From Enoplosus armatus (taxonomy: Eukaryota > Chordata > Actinopteri > Centrarchiformes > Enoplosidae), in the NCBI RefSeq assembly GCF_043641665.1, contig NC_092200.1, forward strand, positions 7,571,694-7,635,693: DNA of 64,000 nucleotides, written 5' to 3'. Each line of letters begins with the position of its first letter. Position 1 is the first letter of the stretch. Below, one piece after another: positions 12,590 through 40,752 of this stretch. The notes below the pieces were generated by a model. It saw nothing but the letters and a program-made list of their open reading frames with translations, was not told the DNA's origin and did not search any database. Position numbers and translations under genes: made by a program.

Positions 12590-13675
12590 AGACCGTTGGT
12601 GTCTTTCTTTTTCTTTCTACTGTATTGAGTTTAGATACTTACATTTAACATCATCTCTCTCCATGTAGTGATGGGTGTCGGTAGGCGCTCTGCTTCATTC
12701 AGGTGAAAGTGGGTGATTTTTCTTTTAAAAGGAGGCAGACAGTGGCTGACAGGGGGCTTGACAGTGAGCTGTCGCTCTGCTCTTCGCTCCTCAGGAGGTA
12801 GATGTCCTCAGAGTGGAAGTCAATCGGAGGATTTCGCAGTTTTTTTTTCTACCCAGTCAGAAACAGTTGTGTAATGACTTTGGGAGAAGGAGGAGGGCTG
12901 TAAAAAGTAAGGCAATGGAGGGAGATGGGACACTGCCTCGAAACTGTTTAATTAAACCCTTGGAGACTACTGGCTGCATGGGAACAAGGGCCAAATGAGT
13001 TGCTGGGTCATGTGCATGCATTCTGCCACATGAATAATACAAAACACTGCAGGCTCATTCAAAATAATCTGAGAATACTGCTCCTTCCAGGGCTCTGTCC
13101 ATGTGACAGGAAAATCCAGGGAGTTTTGTCCCTGCTTCTGTTCAATTACTGAGCTGAGAGGAGCAGTCGGTGAAGAACACATACAGTAGGAAGGAGACAC
13201 TGCAGCTCAGGTGACTTTGCAATGGAAACAAGGAAGAAACACAACTTGATTAAGAGTTGGCAGTGGTTGATGATTATGCGCTTTTTGCACTTGATTAAAG
13301 ATATTGTTTTGTGTTTGTAGCTGTGGCTAGGGAGCAATTTGATTAAAGCAGCTCTAATCAATATCTTTATATTAACAATGGGTCGACAGTGCATCATGTG
13401 CAATGGGAAAGGGGTCTGCAGAGAATTATTAGACTCAACTCTACGGAGCATTTCAGTGACTTTCAGCTCATTGTTTTGGTTTTATGGTCAGTAGCTTTAC
13501 TTACTTACTCTCATCAGTGTCTTTTCAGCAAAAGAAACTCTGACATTTGTTTTCTTTCCTTCTTGAATTTGTCGTTGTTTTCAGCTGGTGGCAATGCTAT
13601 TCTGTTCCCTTATTTGTGTGTATCCCTTCGACTTTGCCACTGTACTGTAAACCCACTGTACTTTATCTGCCCAGC

Positions 13676-13975
13676 ACCAAACAGCAGACAGACAAAGTTA
13701 GCAACTAGCTGTAGCTAACATAGTGGCGCATTTAGCATATTTCCCTCAGGAGTTGGTGGAGACCAAAACAGAGCTAAAATGTTAGACTTAGGTTCGTCAA
13801 GTGGTCAGAAACGCAACTCCAAATAAAAGCTAATGTTTGCTTCATGTCTGCTGGTTGTATAAATAAGCAACTGTTTGCTAACACGTCAGCCAAATCAGCT
13901 TTATGTGGAGATAAGATGTCAGTGCTGTGTTTACAGCTTGTTGCGCTGCCCCCAAGTGGCAAAAGAAAATGCAGG
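13676..13975 (+). repeat. Dispersed repeat copy B (family of 3081-3205)
   Basis: Same order of motifs as copy A, extended by a right part that includes GCCCCCAAGTGGCAAAAG. No coding capacity. Confidence 0.6.
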
Positions 13976-14676
13976 TTTACATGTGTACAGTACTTTTCAT
14001 CAATAAAATATAAAATATATGCCCAGGTTATTGCTCCTTATACAAAAGGTCCTTCAATGTTAGTAGAAATGCTTTTAAATGTTTTCTATCAGAGTTTTGT
14101 GGTCATTGCTTTGTTTTGTGCCGTTGTACTGTGTGTTGGGGTGACAGATTTACTGTCAGTGATAGCAACAGGATTAACAACTGACTCCTGATTCTTTGGA
14201 AAAGTTTTGGAGAAAAAGAACCAGGAAGAGAGTTCAAACCATACTTCAGTTTAAAGGTTTGTTTGGTATTTTTAGTAAGTAGAGTTATGGAAGCCCAGAG
14301 GCTCCACAGAACAGTTTACAGCTGTGACACCCATGAATTTCATGGGATATTTTCTTGTTTTATAAGTTATCAGTTGCATTTTTCACATCATTTTTAGTTG
14401 ATTTCAGGTGCATCACTTATGATTAGCCATTTCTTTAATCTAGTGGCTACAGGTGTTCCTGAGCTACACTAACGTAATCTTGGAATATGTGTGCTTGTGT
14501 ATTAGCGTTACTAAAGTTGTGGCAATGCCTTTTATATGTTGTCTGCTATGACCTGTCTGATTTCTGTCTTTCTTCTCTCTCTTTCACTGTGCGTGGGTGA
14601 CCAAACTCCCTCTCTGGATTACTGTATGATACAATAAAATGTTGACTACCCACAAGGACATGTTTTTCTTTAGCAT

Positions 14677-14682
14677 TTATTG
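14677..14682 (-). terminator. dnajb6: Poly(A) signal AATAAA, dnajb6 long isoform
   Basis: First good minus-strand AATAAA I noticed after the long-isoform stop, about 900 nt downstream of 15584. A plus-strand AATAAA lies 40 bp away at 14633-14638, facing it. Confidence 0.5.
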
Positions 14683-15533
14683 GAGTCCAAAGAAAAGGAA
14701 CATTTCTCAGACATTTCTACATTTCCACTTACAGTAATCATGAGAACAACACGTCATGGACAAATCAGATAAGGGAAACCATATTTTAGTTTAAGAAATC
14801 TTTTACAAAAACACCCATGGAGGGTCAACATGTCGCTGAATCCACTCTGTACAAAGAATCCTACAAAAACAAAAACGAAATAATGACTTTGAGAGGGGTT
14901 AATAGTTATTTTTCACCCTGTGGGAGTAGTGGTAAAGGAGTAGATAATGTTACTGCCAGAGTGTTGATAGTCACTTTTCATGTGTTATGGATTTCTCTTT
15001 CTGTAATAAAACTCACTCTGTGATGCTTTCATTGTTTTACTCTCACATTGTCCAGACATCCGTCTCTCCTCATCTCTATTGAAGAAAAGGATCTACTGAA
15101 TAGCTTGACCTTCACTTATTCTCACACGCAGTATTGTTGCTTTCATTTTCATGCTTATCACAAACAAAAGCTGCTACTGTAATTCTCCTTCTACCTGAAC
15201 TCTTTCAAACACACTCTGAAACGTGTGCTGTAAAAAAGTCTAATCATAGGAGATTAATTAAGGCTCTGAATGCTCACTGTACATCCACAGGGCCCACCCA
15301 CAATAAATACAGCAATAGCAAAAGCTTAACCGCTAAAAATGTATCTTGGACAAAACAAAACATCGGAGCGAGGTCTCTGCAGGCTACCGTTCGGCTGATG
15401 AAAGCAGGCAGGAGTTACGCTTTGCACTGCAGCTGATAGACAAGGGGAGATATGGCGCAGCAGCGGAGATGTTGGGCCTCCAATACATAGCTGAACTAAT
15501 GCCACATATGATTGATGGTACTTCTGCCAACAA

Positions 15534-15534
<1 letters not shown>

Positions 15535-15582
<48 letters not shown>
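15535..15582. repeat. (TG)24 microsatellite next to the dnajb6 long-isoform stop
   Basis: About 24 uninterrupted TG units on the plus strand, read as CA repeats in the mRNA one base after the stop codon. Confidence 0.92.
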
Positions 15583-30832
<15,250 letters not shown>

Positions 30833-33800
30833 GGCTCTGTCTGTGTGAGTTTGTAGTTGCTGTCCTATTATGTGAGGATCCTCTGCGTGGCCTCTGTGGA
30901 AAGAAAGTTAAGTTGTGTTAAGACATGTTAACTTGGAGAGATAAAGCCCAACAAACTGCGACTGAGCGTAGCCATGTGTGACGGGTGAGAAACCTCCCTT
31001 CCAGACCTGAGGGGTAAATCTGTGAAGGGGAGGGAGTGGGCGACAGCATTAAACAGGGTGGCAATACCCAACAATGTAATCAACTACACTGAAATAGAGA
31101 TGCAGGGAGGAGAACAGCTAAGCTAATACAAGCCCAGCAAAATTACATAATAAGTGGGTGATCATCCCTCACCCTGAGGCTGTAAGAGAGAAAATGTGAA
31201 TCATGTTTTGCTTTTTGAAATTTGGAAACAGATATAAAGACCATGAAGCATTTTTTTTAAAACATGACCTAATGTTCAAGTTATGAAGCCTAGCCTCTCA
31301 AAAACAAGACAGAACAGGTCTGATAAAAAAAAGTATCAGAAGATATTCAAGTTGTCTAGTTTTAGATTTCCAATTTTTTGCAATAACACAGAGAGGGTAA
31401 CATGCATCAGAACATCTTCATCAAATTCATGCACTCAAAAGCTAGCTGGATAACAACTGCTGCCAACATACTGAGTCTTGATCTAGAGGTAGATACAAAG
31501 GAATATCAAACCACTAAAAGCAGCAGAGATTTGACTGTGTTTGGATGAGCTTCATACTGCAGAATACACTCTCTGATGTAGAAAGAGACGGAGACAAAAT
31601 GTCAGTGGCTATCCATCCTCCATTTGATAGTTCACTAAATCCTCCCCCATAACGTGAGCTGCAATCATTAGCATGTCTGGCTAACTAGCTTACTACCTAA
31701 AGAAGTAACATAGCGTTACTTCAAAGGCCAGGGACCACAAACTACATTCGTTTGTGGTGTTACATGTTAAGCCCCGCTCACGACTGGCACATTCACTGTG
31801 TAGTATTTCCTATTTAACTGGATGAAATCAAGAGTTTAGGGTAAAGTTAGTGGCTCTGTCCTGAGCTGTACTGGAATTGGAGAGTTTTTAAACTACAGCA
31901 ACACCACAATATAATTTTTGTAGCCATCATGTGTAAGACACATTTTACGCATTTCTCATTTTAGAACGAGTCAGCCTTGAAACATTAAAAAGTCTGCCAG
32001 AGGCATGGAGCCAACTTTAGCTTAATTAGCTAGCTAGCTACAGCTAATATAATCTGCCAGTTACGGTTGTAATTTCAGGCAACAAAATTGATGGTTGCTG
32101 CCTAGAAATGAGAAGCCTGCTTCTGTCTGTCACGGTCTGAAATCAAGGAGCCATTGTTTCAGAAAATACGAAGAATTTCAAGTGTTCGCTTTGCCACTGT
32201 TATCATTGCAAACTGCGTATGTGCCATGCAAGAATGGAAAGCTTGACAAAGCAACGGTAACTAAGGAAGTTTGAGGCTTAGTGAACAGTGCATTTCTAAA
32301 CCAAATATAGTCTTTAGCTGCCATTGTCCTCATGTGTCCAATGACGGTTGCCTTTGGCTATCCATGTCAGTTAATAATGACCTTTATAATAATTTCCCCT
32401 CTAGGTTGTTTAGTTTTTTCAGTAATATTGTGCATAATCCACTTATGTGATGTGCAAATCACATTCTGTGGGGAGCATGTTTTTACAATTGTTTGTTAAT
32501 AAGAGGAATAACAAGATTTCCCCATTGGCATATGTTAAGTGTGGGTCAGACTGACACAGCACGTAACAAGTTTTCTTTCAACGCCAATTCAAGGAGAGCA
32601 GGCTCTGGTTTTCAGGCTCTGCTCTGCGTTTTGTATAAAGAGGAGTTAAGTAGGAGATCTGTTTCTTCTCTCATATTAAATCTACGGAGTTTAAAGGTCC
32701 TGTGGCATTCAAATCTCGACCTCACAGGACACAGGGATTTTTAATAACACTGCATCATATTTAACAAGACAGTTACTACACTGCACATAAACAATCGTAC
32801 CAAAATCACACCAAAAGTTGCCACACTTAAATAGACCTTAAACAACTCAAGTATTTGTCTTTCTCAGACAGGCAAAATCATTCAGGCGGCAACAGGCCAA
32901 CTAAAACAACAAGGAAAATGTCAAGCAAACCAACAGTCGACCATTAATTATCTAGAGATATCTTAGCAATTGCACTAAAAATGACAAACAAGGAGTACTT
33001 ACACTGGGCGTCCACTGTGTCCTGTTTGTTTGCTATTTATAACCTGTGGCCTTTGCCGTTAGATTGTGTTTGTGTGTGTTATGAGGATGTGGGGGGGGTT
33101 GGGGATTTTTGGCACATGGCAGTGCCAGTGAGTGACTCCTGTTGGGACATGGCAGAGTCCCTAAACTCCTCTCTTTCAGATGCCTCAGTCAGAATCTCCC
33201 TCTAACACTTCACTACCCACTCCCTCTTTTTCTGTTGAATTTCCAATTCACTCTTATAAAATCTATCCGTTATAATGTCCTTCTTAATATCTCCACATCC
33301 CAATATAGACCAAATATAAATATAAAGAGATATGACCCAGAAAGTTATTTGTTTTCCTCTGGGTTTTTCTAAAAACCAACCTAATGTCCTGAGTCATCAT
33401 ATTAAATGTATCTTCTTTTATCCCCCTCACTTCAGCCTTTACTGACCCACTCCCCAGTCACCAGCCCCCCGCAGCAGTTGGGAGTTAATGGACACTAGTG
33501 CCTGCTGGAGACGTGGTTACTCACGGTTCTGCGTGTATGCATGTGTATCCATGCATGTGCTATGTGCAGATTTATGCCTTGTAGTAGCATTACACAGCTA
33601 ACCCAGATCTGATGGATTCCTGCTTGGCTCAGCGTGAACCATGCCTCAGTGTGAGCAACAGATGTGGGTCAGTCAATCCCATGATGCCTCAGTGAACCAG
33701 AGGTGATGGTTATAAAAGACAGAAGAAATCCATTATCATGTTTCCAATTTTCCTGAAATAAGCACTAGGAGGAGTGAACTGAATAATGAAGTTAACAAAG

Positions 33801-36800
33801 ACATAGGTGGTCTTGTTAATTAGCACATAGTCGAAGAAAAACAGATGGAAAAGCAGCGTTGCCCATTTTACCATCAGTGGATTTGTGCTGTGCAGGGATC
33901 CCTGACCAGTCTTTAACAAACTGACGTACATTTTTCAGCAAATTGACTGTGTGAACAGCTGCTCCCATAAACATTTAACGATTTTCCCATTAAGAGGAAA
34001 TTACAGTTATTATTATTAACATTAGCATTATTAATTACTGTCATGGTTGTTTCATTGTGGTTTAAGAGCTAGCTGAAATAAAAGATTAAGCTCTTAAGCT
34101 ATCTTGGATTTCAAAGTAAAGGCAAGAAGAATCATGAAACTGACAGCCAGTTGACCCACAAAGTGAAACCTCTATATACAGAGCAGATGGCCTTGTTCTA
34201 CAGGAAGTGATGAAGAGGTGGAGACCTCAGTGATGAGCTGCTTCACCCATGTTTATGGGAGCCAGCTGTGGTGGTGTGGTTGGGTAACTTGTGAGGATTT
34301 CAGCCCCACCACCTACCCTTTGACAGGTGTACTGAGGACGGCTGACTGCAAGGGTACCTTTGCAAGGGGACTCTCTGGAGGGACTACATCATCCAGCTGG
34401 CTTTGAAATGAGAGATTTCCCAAGGAAAAAGCAACTCCAAAATCGATGGATACATGAATGAAGGATTATTCAATGATTTAAAAAGACGGTTGCCAGAAGA
34501 AGACCTTACAACCTCATTAAAGTAGTGTTCTTGGGTTCAGGGGCATGGCTAGTCAAAAGAAGTAAACAGCAATGGTTTGATCTCAGTACTTTCCATGAAG
34601 CATCAACTCTGTAGGAGTCTCCACAGGATTTTGGAGCAAGACAAGTTGAGCAGCGAGAGATTACAACAACATCTGTTCAAGTTTTTATTTTTTCAGCTGT
34701 GCAGTACTGGTGTGCCAAATGAGATTTTCCTTCAAGGGGTGATATTGTGTCACAGTAGATAAATGAGACTAAAAGTCAAATTCGTGCAATGGCGAATCAC
34801 AAGAGACCAGTGAAACCAGGAATGCAAAGATGCTTTATGTAGTACCTACTAATTTATTTAAACTGTCATTTGAACATTTTCTGTAGTATTTGGGATCCTC
34901 ATTTTACGAACAGTAATTAATTTGATAAATTCTTGGTCAGAGTGTGCGAATGATTGATAATCAAAGGGTAAATTCCATTACGGTGCATTGATATTTGACC
35001 TGACTCCAGGACTGAAGAACAGGTTAGAACAAGTTTTCACCCACATTCAAAACACATCAGACCAAAGAATCTAGCATAGAAAACAAATAAAATCCATTCA
35101 GATAAAAGTCTTACTGAGGCAGTATAAACAATAATAAACTTTATAGTAACTGTTAAAAACATTAGATATATTTTGAACTTCAGAATAGAAAAATATGGGT
35201 CACAAATACATAGAATTGCTGACTATAAAAGATCTGCAATTTCTACTTGCACATCTGTTAACATATATATACACCATATATATCTGATACTGTTGCTCTG
35301 TATTTGAACTTCAGTATTTACTTCATGCAGGAGATGAAAAGAGGCTGTCAGATATCATACAAAACACTATTCCCTATGCAAAAAATATTATACAATAATT
35401 TTACTATGGTAATTGTACTGTTTATAGTACTACTACTGTAGGCTAAGTGAGAACTGAGGGGCTATATCATTTAGGAGAAAATAAATACATACACAAATGA
35501 ATGAAATGCATGAAAATTAATCAGATCAGACTCAGTCTTACCAGAAACTCAATAAGATAGGATACAGATCAGGACTGGAGGGCTACAACGTGACTGAACT
35601 TTCTCGAACAATGACGGCCACCACAAGTTATCAGTGCTGAAGTTATGTCTTGCAACTTATTGGAAGCAACATCATGTCAGTATCAGCAGATAATCAGGGT
35701 ATAGGCTCATAAAGCTACATCAGTGTTGTAAAAGCATTCATGATTTCCGTCTGCACAGCAACTCCCCAGTTAATTACCTGCAAAGCAGCTCTAGGTTTTA
35801 TCCCTTGATTAAAATCTCTGATTAGACTTCCCTAGATTCCTTTTGTTTTAGGCCCAATTTCTCCCTTCAGACTTTTTTATTTTTTTAGAATAATTACCTG
35901 CAAATCCAGTCTCATACTGTTACAAACTGAACACTGAGTGCATTGTCGCCCCCACTGTGATTGCAATCAACAAAGGCAGTTGGAGTAGGTCTGTCAGTGT
36001 CCAAAAACACTCAAACACCACTACAAGTCTGACATTATCAAGACGAGAGCACTGGACCAACCAACACCTAAACACAAATCACAGCTGACGGGACAGAGAC
36101 ACAGATGACAGCTGAACACAACACAATAATAGGCGTGTAGTTTACCTGCAATGATTCACAGCAACGAGTGGTGTGTTTGTGATTCAAACACTACAGAGTG
36201 TGTACATGATCAGCAGCTCATTTGAGTTTTTCTGGATTTTACATGTTCTACGAGGTCATCATTCCAAGAAGATCTCATTTACTATAAACAGCAGTGAGCA
36301 TTGTCTTCTTGGACAGGGTATCCAATCACACATTTCAAATTGATCTGCTCCTTTCAAAAAAAGAAAGCAACAACCCTACACATGTTGTGTTTTCATGTAA
36401 CACAGGTTCTACAAACAGTTCCAACTAAAGAAACTATAGTACCTCTCTGTGTTGATCAAACATTACAACATTCAAAGTAAGTGCCTCATATCATCAGAGG
36501 AGCTTGGGGCTACCACAAGTCAAACCTGAATTATTTTATAAAAGTTGTCAAACTGGTCAGCCTCAGGTGGCACAACAAAGACCCTCTTTTTTGTCAATGA
36601 CAAAATGATTGCATGTCAAACCTTTGTATAACTACCAACTGCTGTATAGTAGTATTTACATAGTGCTGTGTTTTTCCAACTCTGAAGTAAACCGCAACAA
36701 GACATACTGTATAACATATTCTAATACCTAGCACACCCAACAGGTTTTGTTGCATGTCACCTGCACTTTCTTTTTTACTTGCTAGGCAGTCATTTTCATT

Positions 36801-37094
36801 TTTCATTACACTGTGTTGTAGTCTAGTCTGTTACCAAATACATAATAGAAATTAAATCCTAATTAATAGATTTTATTATCATCATCGTTGTGATTAATAA
36901 ACTAATCAGTTAGACTAATAAAATGAAAAAAATCCATTGCAAGTTCAGTAATTATACTGTTATTTTTCTGTATTTTATTACGCTTACAAGTTATAATATT
37001 TTGTGTTTAACCTAATCATTTAACCACTTCCTATTTCCCAGGCCTCTGTAACCAATGGCAACCATTAGTGAAAACCTACTCTAGCCTAAATAGA

Positions 37095-37104
37095 GGAATA
37101 TTCA
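37095..37104. promoter_or_regulatory. Two-unit heat-shock half element
   Basis: GAA 37096-37098 and TTC 37101-37103 with correct spacing; the third unit is ACT, not GAA. Extends the heat-shock element cluster to 37095-37227. Confidence 0.5.
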
Positions 37105-37133
37105 GACTGATTTTCTTCTGTAGTTAATGTTTG

Positions 37134-37148
37134 TGAACTTTCTGGAAG
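37134..37148. promoter_or_regulatory. Perfect three-unit heat-shock element
   Basis: Matches nGAAnnTTCnnGAAn exactly (GAA 37135-37137, TTC 37140-37142, GAA 37145-37147). Lies in dnajb6 intron 1, about 0.7 kb past exon 1. A matching binding site for trimeric HSF1. Confidence 0.7.
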
Positions 37149-37212
37149 GTAACATCAACAGGCCAATCAGACATCTCAAGTGTTGTTGCAACTTGGGAAA
37201 CACCAGACTAAC

Positions 37213-37227
37213 AGAAACTTCCAGAAA
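37213..37227. promoter_or_regulatory. Perfect three-unit heat-shock element
   Basis: GAA 37214-37216, TTC 37219-37221, GAA 37224-37226, an exact nGAAnnTTCnnGAAn. It is 64 bp from the element at 37134-37148, with a CCAAT box (37163-37167) between them. Confidence 0.7.
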
Positions 37228-37699
37228 GTCTTAAAGCCGAATGGACATTTATGAGATGCATTGACATACGGCAAGAGGATATTAATAAAATAGCAAAAAC
37301 GTTACATAACAAGTGAAAACATCTCTAAAAATAGTGGCGTCGTAACTTTAATATTGGACTGGTAGTCTCGTATTGCCAGACCTTCACTAGCTACGTTTCG
37401 ACCGGTGACAGAAACATATAACTAGCTAGCTACACCAGATATTTTAACATTAAATCTTTTCCTCCCAATACCAGAAACCCTACAGTATTTGAAAGGTTTT
37501 TCTATAGCAAACATTGTAGCTAGCTGTAGCTAAGTTATTATATTTGCTTATGATAGCTAACGTACAACCAGGCAAAAGCAAAGTGCTCCACTCATTTGTT
37601 GTGTTTTAGGCTAGCTTAATGTTAGCGAGCACTTCAGTCTGTCCTCAAACTGAAAACTATCGTTACATATGTGGTAAAATAACGATAATATACGAGTTA

Positions 37700-38260
37700 T
37701 GAAACCGACGATATTGGGGGACATCAGGTTGCGACACTACAGCATCCCCAAGTTAACGTTACTTGAGTCTATGAGACCGGGGACCGGAAACACATTCAAC
37801 GCTCTTTCGGCAAAGTAAAGCCGCGTCGACACATGCTAACACTTTATACCAACTCGATCAGTGCTCACCTGTTTAAAGGAAATATCGGCCCCAAGAGCCT
37901 CTCTCTGTTGTTGCTGTCCTCGCCTGAGTGCGGAACCTGTAACTGCAGCCGCTGGTGGCCGCTTGCTGGTGATGTGGCGACTGATTCAGACTAGCACGAT
38001 ATGCTGCTGCTGCTGCTTTCAGGTACCGTCGGTTGTCAGGGCGGCAGCAATAAACGCACATGACCAAACACAAAGGAGCTGGTCGGAGCGCAATTTATTA
38101 TTTTCACACGAAGCTGGCAAAGAGGGTGACCACTTACTTTTACAGATAATGCTTGTAAAGTCACATTTAGGACCCACGAGAGATGCTTATACGAGGGACA
38201 CTTGAAAGCACCATGTCTTTGAGTGTCGACAGCAGCGCTGTTTCACTGACCTGCCCTCAC
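37700..38260 (-). promoter_or_regulatory. dnajb6: Candidate dnajb6 promoter region (CpG-containing, TATA-less)
   Basis: The region around exon 1 has more CpG than the surrounding AT-rich DNA and sits between the ube3c 3' end and dnajb6 intron 1. It is placed by position relative to the exon 1 donor at 37869. No single core element fixes the start site. Confidence 0.5.
37869..38061 (-). other. dnajb6: dnajb6 non-coding exon 1 (5' UTR); upstream end approximate
   Basis: The donor CAG|GTGAGC ends the exon at 37869. The sequence above it is relatively CpG-containing and carries a CAG/GCA-repeat stretch (about 38002-38020). The next exon (30768-30893) has an acceptor in front of 5' UTR and the start codon, so a spliced leader exon is needed; human DNAJB6 also has a non-coding first exon. 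The transcription start was set only roughly, near 38.05 kb. No convincing TATA box is visible. A short upstream ORF (ATG at 38059-38061, stop at 37873-37875) would lie entirely in this exon if the start is far enough upstream. Confidence 0.6.
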
Positions 38261-38744
38261 ATCTATGATGACAGTCAACAGACCCAGCAAACAGCGGACA
38301 GGCTTTACTGTTCACGCGCATTATTGCATTGTGCATTGTGCATTGTGCGTGTACTGAGACATGAAGCGTTTCATGCGCCAGGGATATTTTTAAAAAGTCA
38401 AGAAACTGGGCTCATTATCGGAGCTTCTCTCCTGCAAAGCACAGGTACAATACCGGACAAACGGCTTTCTGCGCCATCTGTCGTGTACTGTGGGAAACAG
38501 GTGCTCTATGACTATTATAATTATCAGCTTTGACTACAAAATACTTTTATGGAAGATCATCCCTGCCAATAAAAGTGGGACAAAATAGCTAGGAATTATG
38601 CATATTGTTCTCATAGTGAGTCAAAATTATGTATTTTAGTTGTGACTTAATAGACCTTTTCCATATAGAAACGTTCGACACATTAGTATTATAATATATT
38701 ATTATTGCTAATAATATTACTAATAATATCAAGGATGGCTTATT

Positions 38745-39556
38745 TCCATTTAGGCCTCCAGCTCAAGAGACCTAATGCTGTATATTCTCGTTCACTGGCA
38801 TGGGTTACTGGGACACTTAAATGGGGAAGAGCAGTCAATTAGACTTTTGCTCAGGTTTAAGTTGGGATGAGATATACTAGAAGTTACATGAGGTCACCAA
38901 AATCTGTACAGTATGGTGAAGAAGGCATAAAAAGTAAACATATTTATCCCCTTTTATTGTCCTTGCACTGGTTGCCAGTATGTTTCAGAATCGATTTTAA
39001 GATCCCACTCATTACTACCAGATTATACCTCCCAGTTACTCTCTCCTTGCACGATCAACCTGCACGCAGTCTGATGTCCTCAGGCAGGAATGTGTTGGCT
39101 GTTAACATGGCTAGGTTTAAGAGGAAAGAGGGCAGAGCTGTTCTTGTTAGGCACACCTACTGGGAAATAACCAGCAAGAGGAAATGAGACTTGCAAAATC
39201 TTCTTTTAAATTGCTTCTTGGAAACAGCTTTTATCTGCTTTATTTAAATTTGTACATTTGTAGATATATGCGTGTGTGTACACATCTATGTGTATTAGTA
39301 TCTTTATTCAATTCAATTCAATTCAATTCAATTTTATTTATATAGCGCCAAATCACAACAAAGTCATCTCATGACACTTTACAAAATAGAGCAAGTTTAG
39401 ACCGACTCTTTATAATGTTATTACAGAGACCCAACAGTTCCCACCATGAGCAAGCACTTTAGTCTTCATTTTGTTTTGGCTTTCATTGTTTATTGTGTTA
39501 TATATTTGAAAACACTTTGTAATCATTGATTTTGATAAGAGCTATATAAATAAATT
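38745..39556 (+). pseudogene. Decayed LINE 3' part (reverse-transcriptase C-terminal region)
   Basis: The frame over 38867-39187 encodes LLLSLHWLPVCFRIDFKIPL, a hallmark phrase of fish LINE ORF2 C-termini, with later frame decay. The 3' portion AACACTTTGTAATCATTGAT ... GAGCTATATAAATAAATTA is a typical LINE 3' UTR end. Truncated at the 5' side, so no function expected. A second repeat is inserted at 39304-39465. Confidence 0.6.
39304..39465 (+). repeat. TTTATATAGCGCC repeat inserted in the LINE relic
   Basis: Begins with five or more ATTCA units, then TTTTATTTATATAGCGCCAA and ATCACAACAAAGTCATCTCA ... GAGACCCAACAGTTCCCACC. A very common percomorph dispersed element by recognition. Confidence 0.65.
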
Positions 39557-40752
39557 AGTGTTAATATGTCAGTAGAGCCAGGGAGACGACATGTACCTGC
39601 CCTCACAGAAGATGCCTAACCAAGCAACACAAGTGAAAACACCTGTGTGGATGTACCGCCGGTGTGTACAGCCTTCAGTAGATGATGGGAGACAAGCTTT
39701 AAGTCACCATATGAGAGCCCTTGCCAATTTGTATTTAAAAAGTCCAAATTATGAAATAGCCCACTTGATCAAAAGTTTGATTCTCTTGGCAGGAATTGGC
39801 TTCCATATTTTCAGGTTACAGCTAAAAAACTTTAGGCAGGACACAGAAGATCTGGGCAAAAACAGAAAATCAGTAGGCTGAACTCATCGTAACCCAAAGA
39901 AACAGCATGAAGCAGTGCAGGTTATTGCAGTTTTGAACCGAATTGAGTCTGAAATTACAGACTCGCATTGATTTTAAATGGAAAATGAAGGTCGTTCTTG
40001 CAGTTAAAGCCGGCTGGAGCTCTTGCCAGCTAAGGAAGACCCAATGAAAATGACAGCTGGCTATTAATTACACTGGACATTATGGGCAGTCAGTATCTAA
40101 TTAGACTCATTGAGCAGGAGGAATCACAGCAATAGATATCATTTTTATCATACAGTCGATAGCTTTCTCTAAACGCATTCATATACTTTTATATGCTTTT
40201 CTTTTATTGTTATGACTGCAGGTTGCAATTTACTTCATACATTGACAAATGTGGAAGGTTAAAAGACACAGAATGATTATTCTTGACTGTACAGTTGCCC
40301 AAATAATATAGACTAAGCTGCTCCTCACATGCAGATATTTGAAACCCAGAAATAAGGTCGGCCTACTCCCTGTTCATGTCTGGACAGGCAGAAAGTACAG
40401 TCATAGCGCTGCACTGTCACACATACTATCCCAATGTGCTGCTATGCCAGATTAATAAACCTGCATTTTGCCTGAAAGCTCTTTGAGCTTGTATCCATAT
40501 TCATAAAGCTCAGGAAGAGTCTCATCTTGTCTTTTCTGCAGCAACCAGGTAGCCAAAGTGTAATAATTATGAGTCTTTGAAATGTTTCCAGGTGGTCACC
40601 AGCACAATGAGCAGTAGTTTGCCCCGTTTCACATATTAGAGGCCGGCACTGGCTGAAGAAGGTGCCTCGTTTTACATGAAATGTCCCACAGATGTACAAA
40701 GCTATAAGTCTGTAAATGTTCAAAATGTTCTCCATGCAGTACCACTGATTGA

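Larger units (their letters stand above)
9501..14632. other. Non-coding flank up to the facing poly(A) signals
   Basis: No exon recognised. Contains repeat fragments at 10750-11103 and 13676-13975 and a CTAT repeat. If a convergent gene ends at the plus-strand AATAAA (14633), part of this could be its 3' UTR. I looked for the conserved C-terminal phosphatase segment of PTPRN2, the human neighbour, and did not see it. Confidence 0.45.
30894..37868 (-). other. dnajb6: dnajb6 intron 1
   Basis: 7 kb between the leader exon and the start-codon exon. Mostly AT-rich and featureless. The exception is the heat-shock element cluster and CCAAT boxes at 37052-37227. Confidence 0.6.

Noticed and set aside
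1..14632. ptprn2 C-terminal exons, expected by human synteny
   Set aside because: I looked for the conserved HCSDGAGR and FEFALTAV phrases on the plus strand by eye and did not find them; a translated search would settle it.
38867..39187. 106-codon plus-strand ORF
   Set aside because: Its core phrase is that of a LINE reverse-transcriptase C-terminus and the frame is truncated; a relic, not a host gene.
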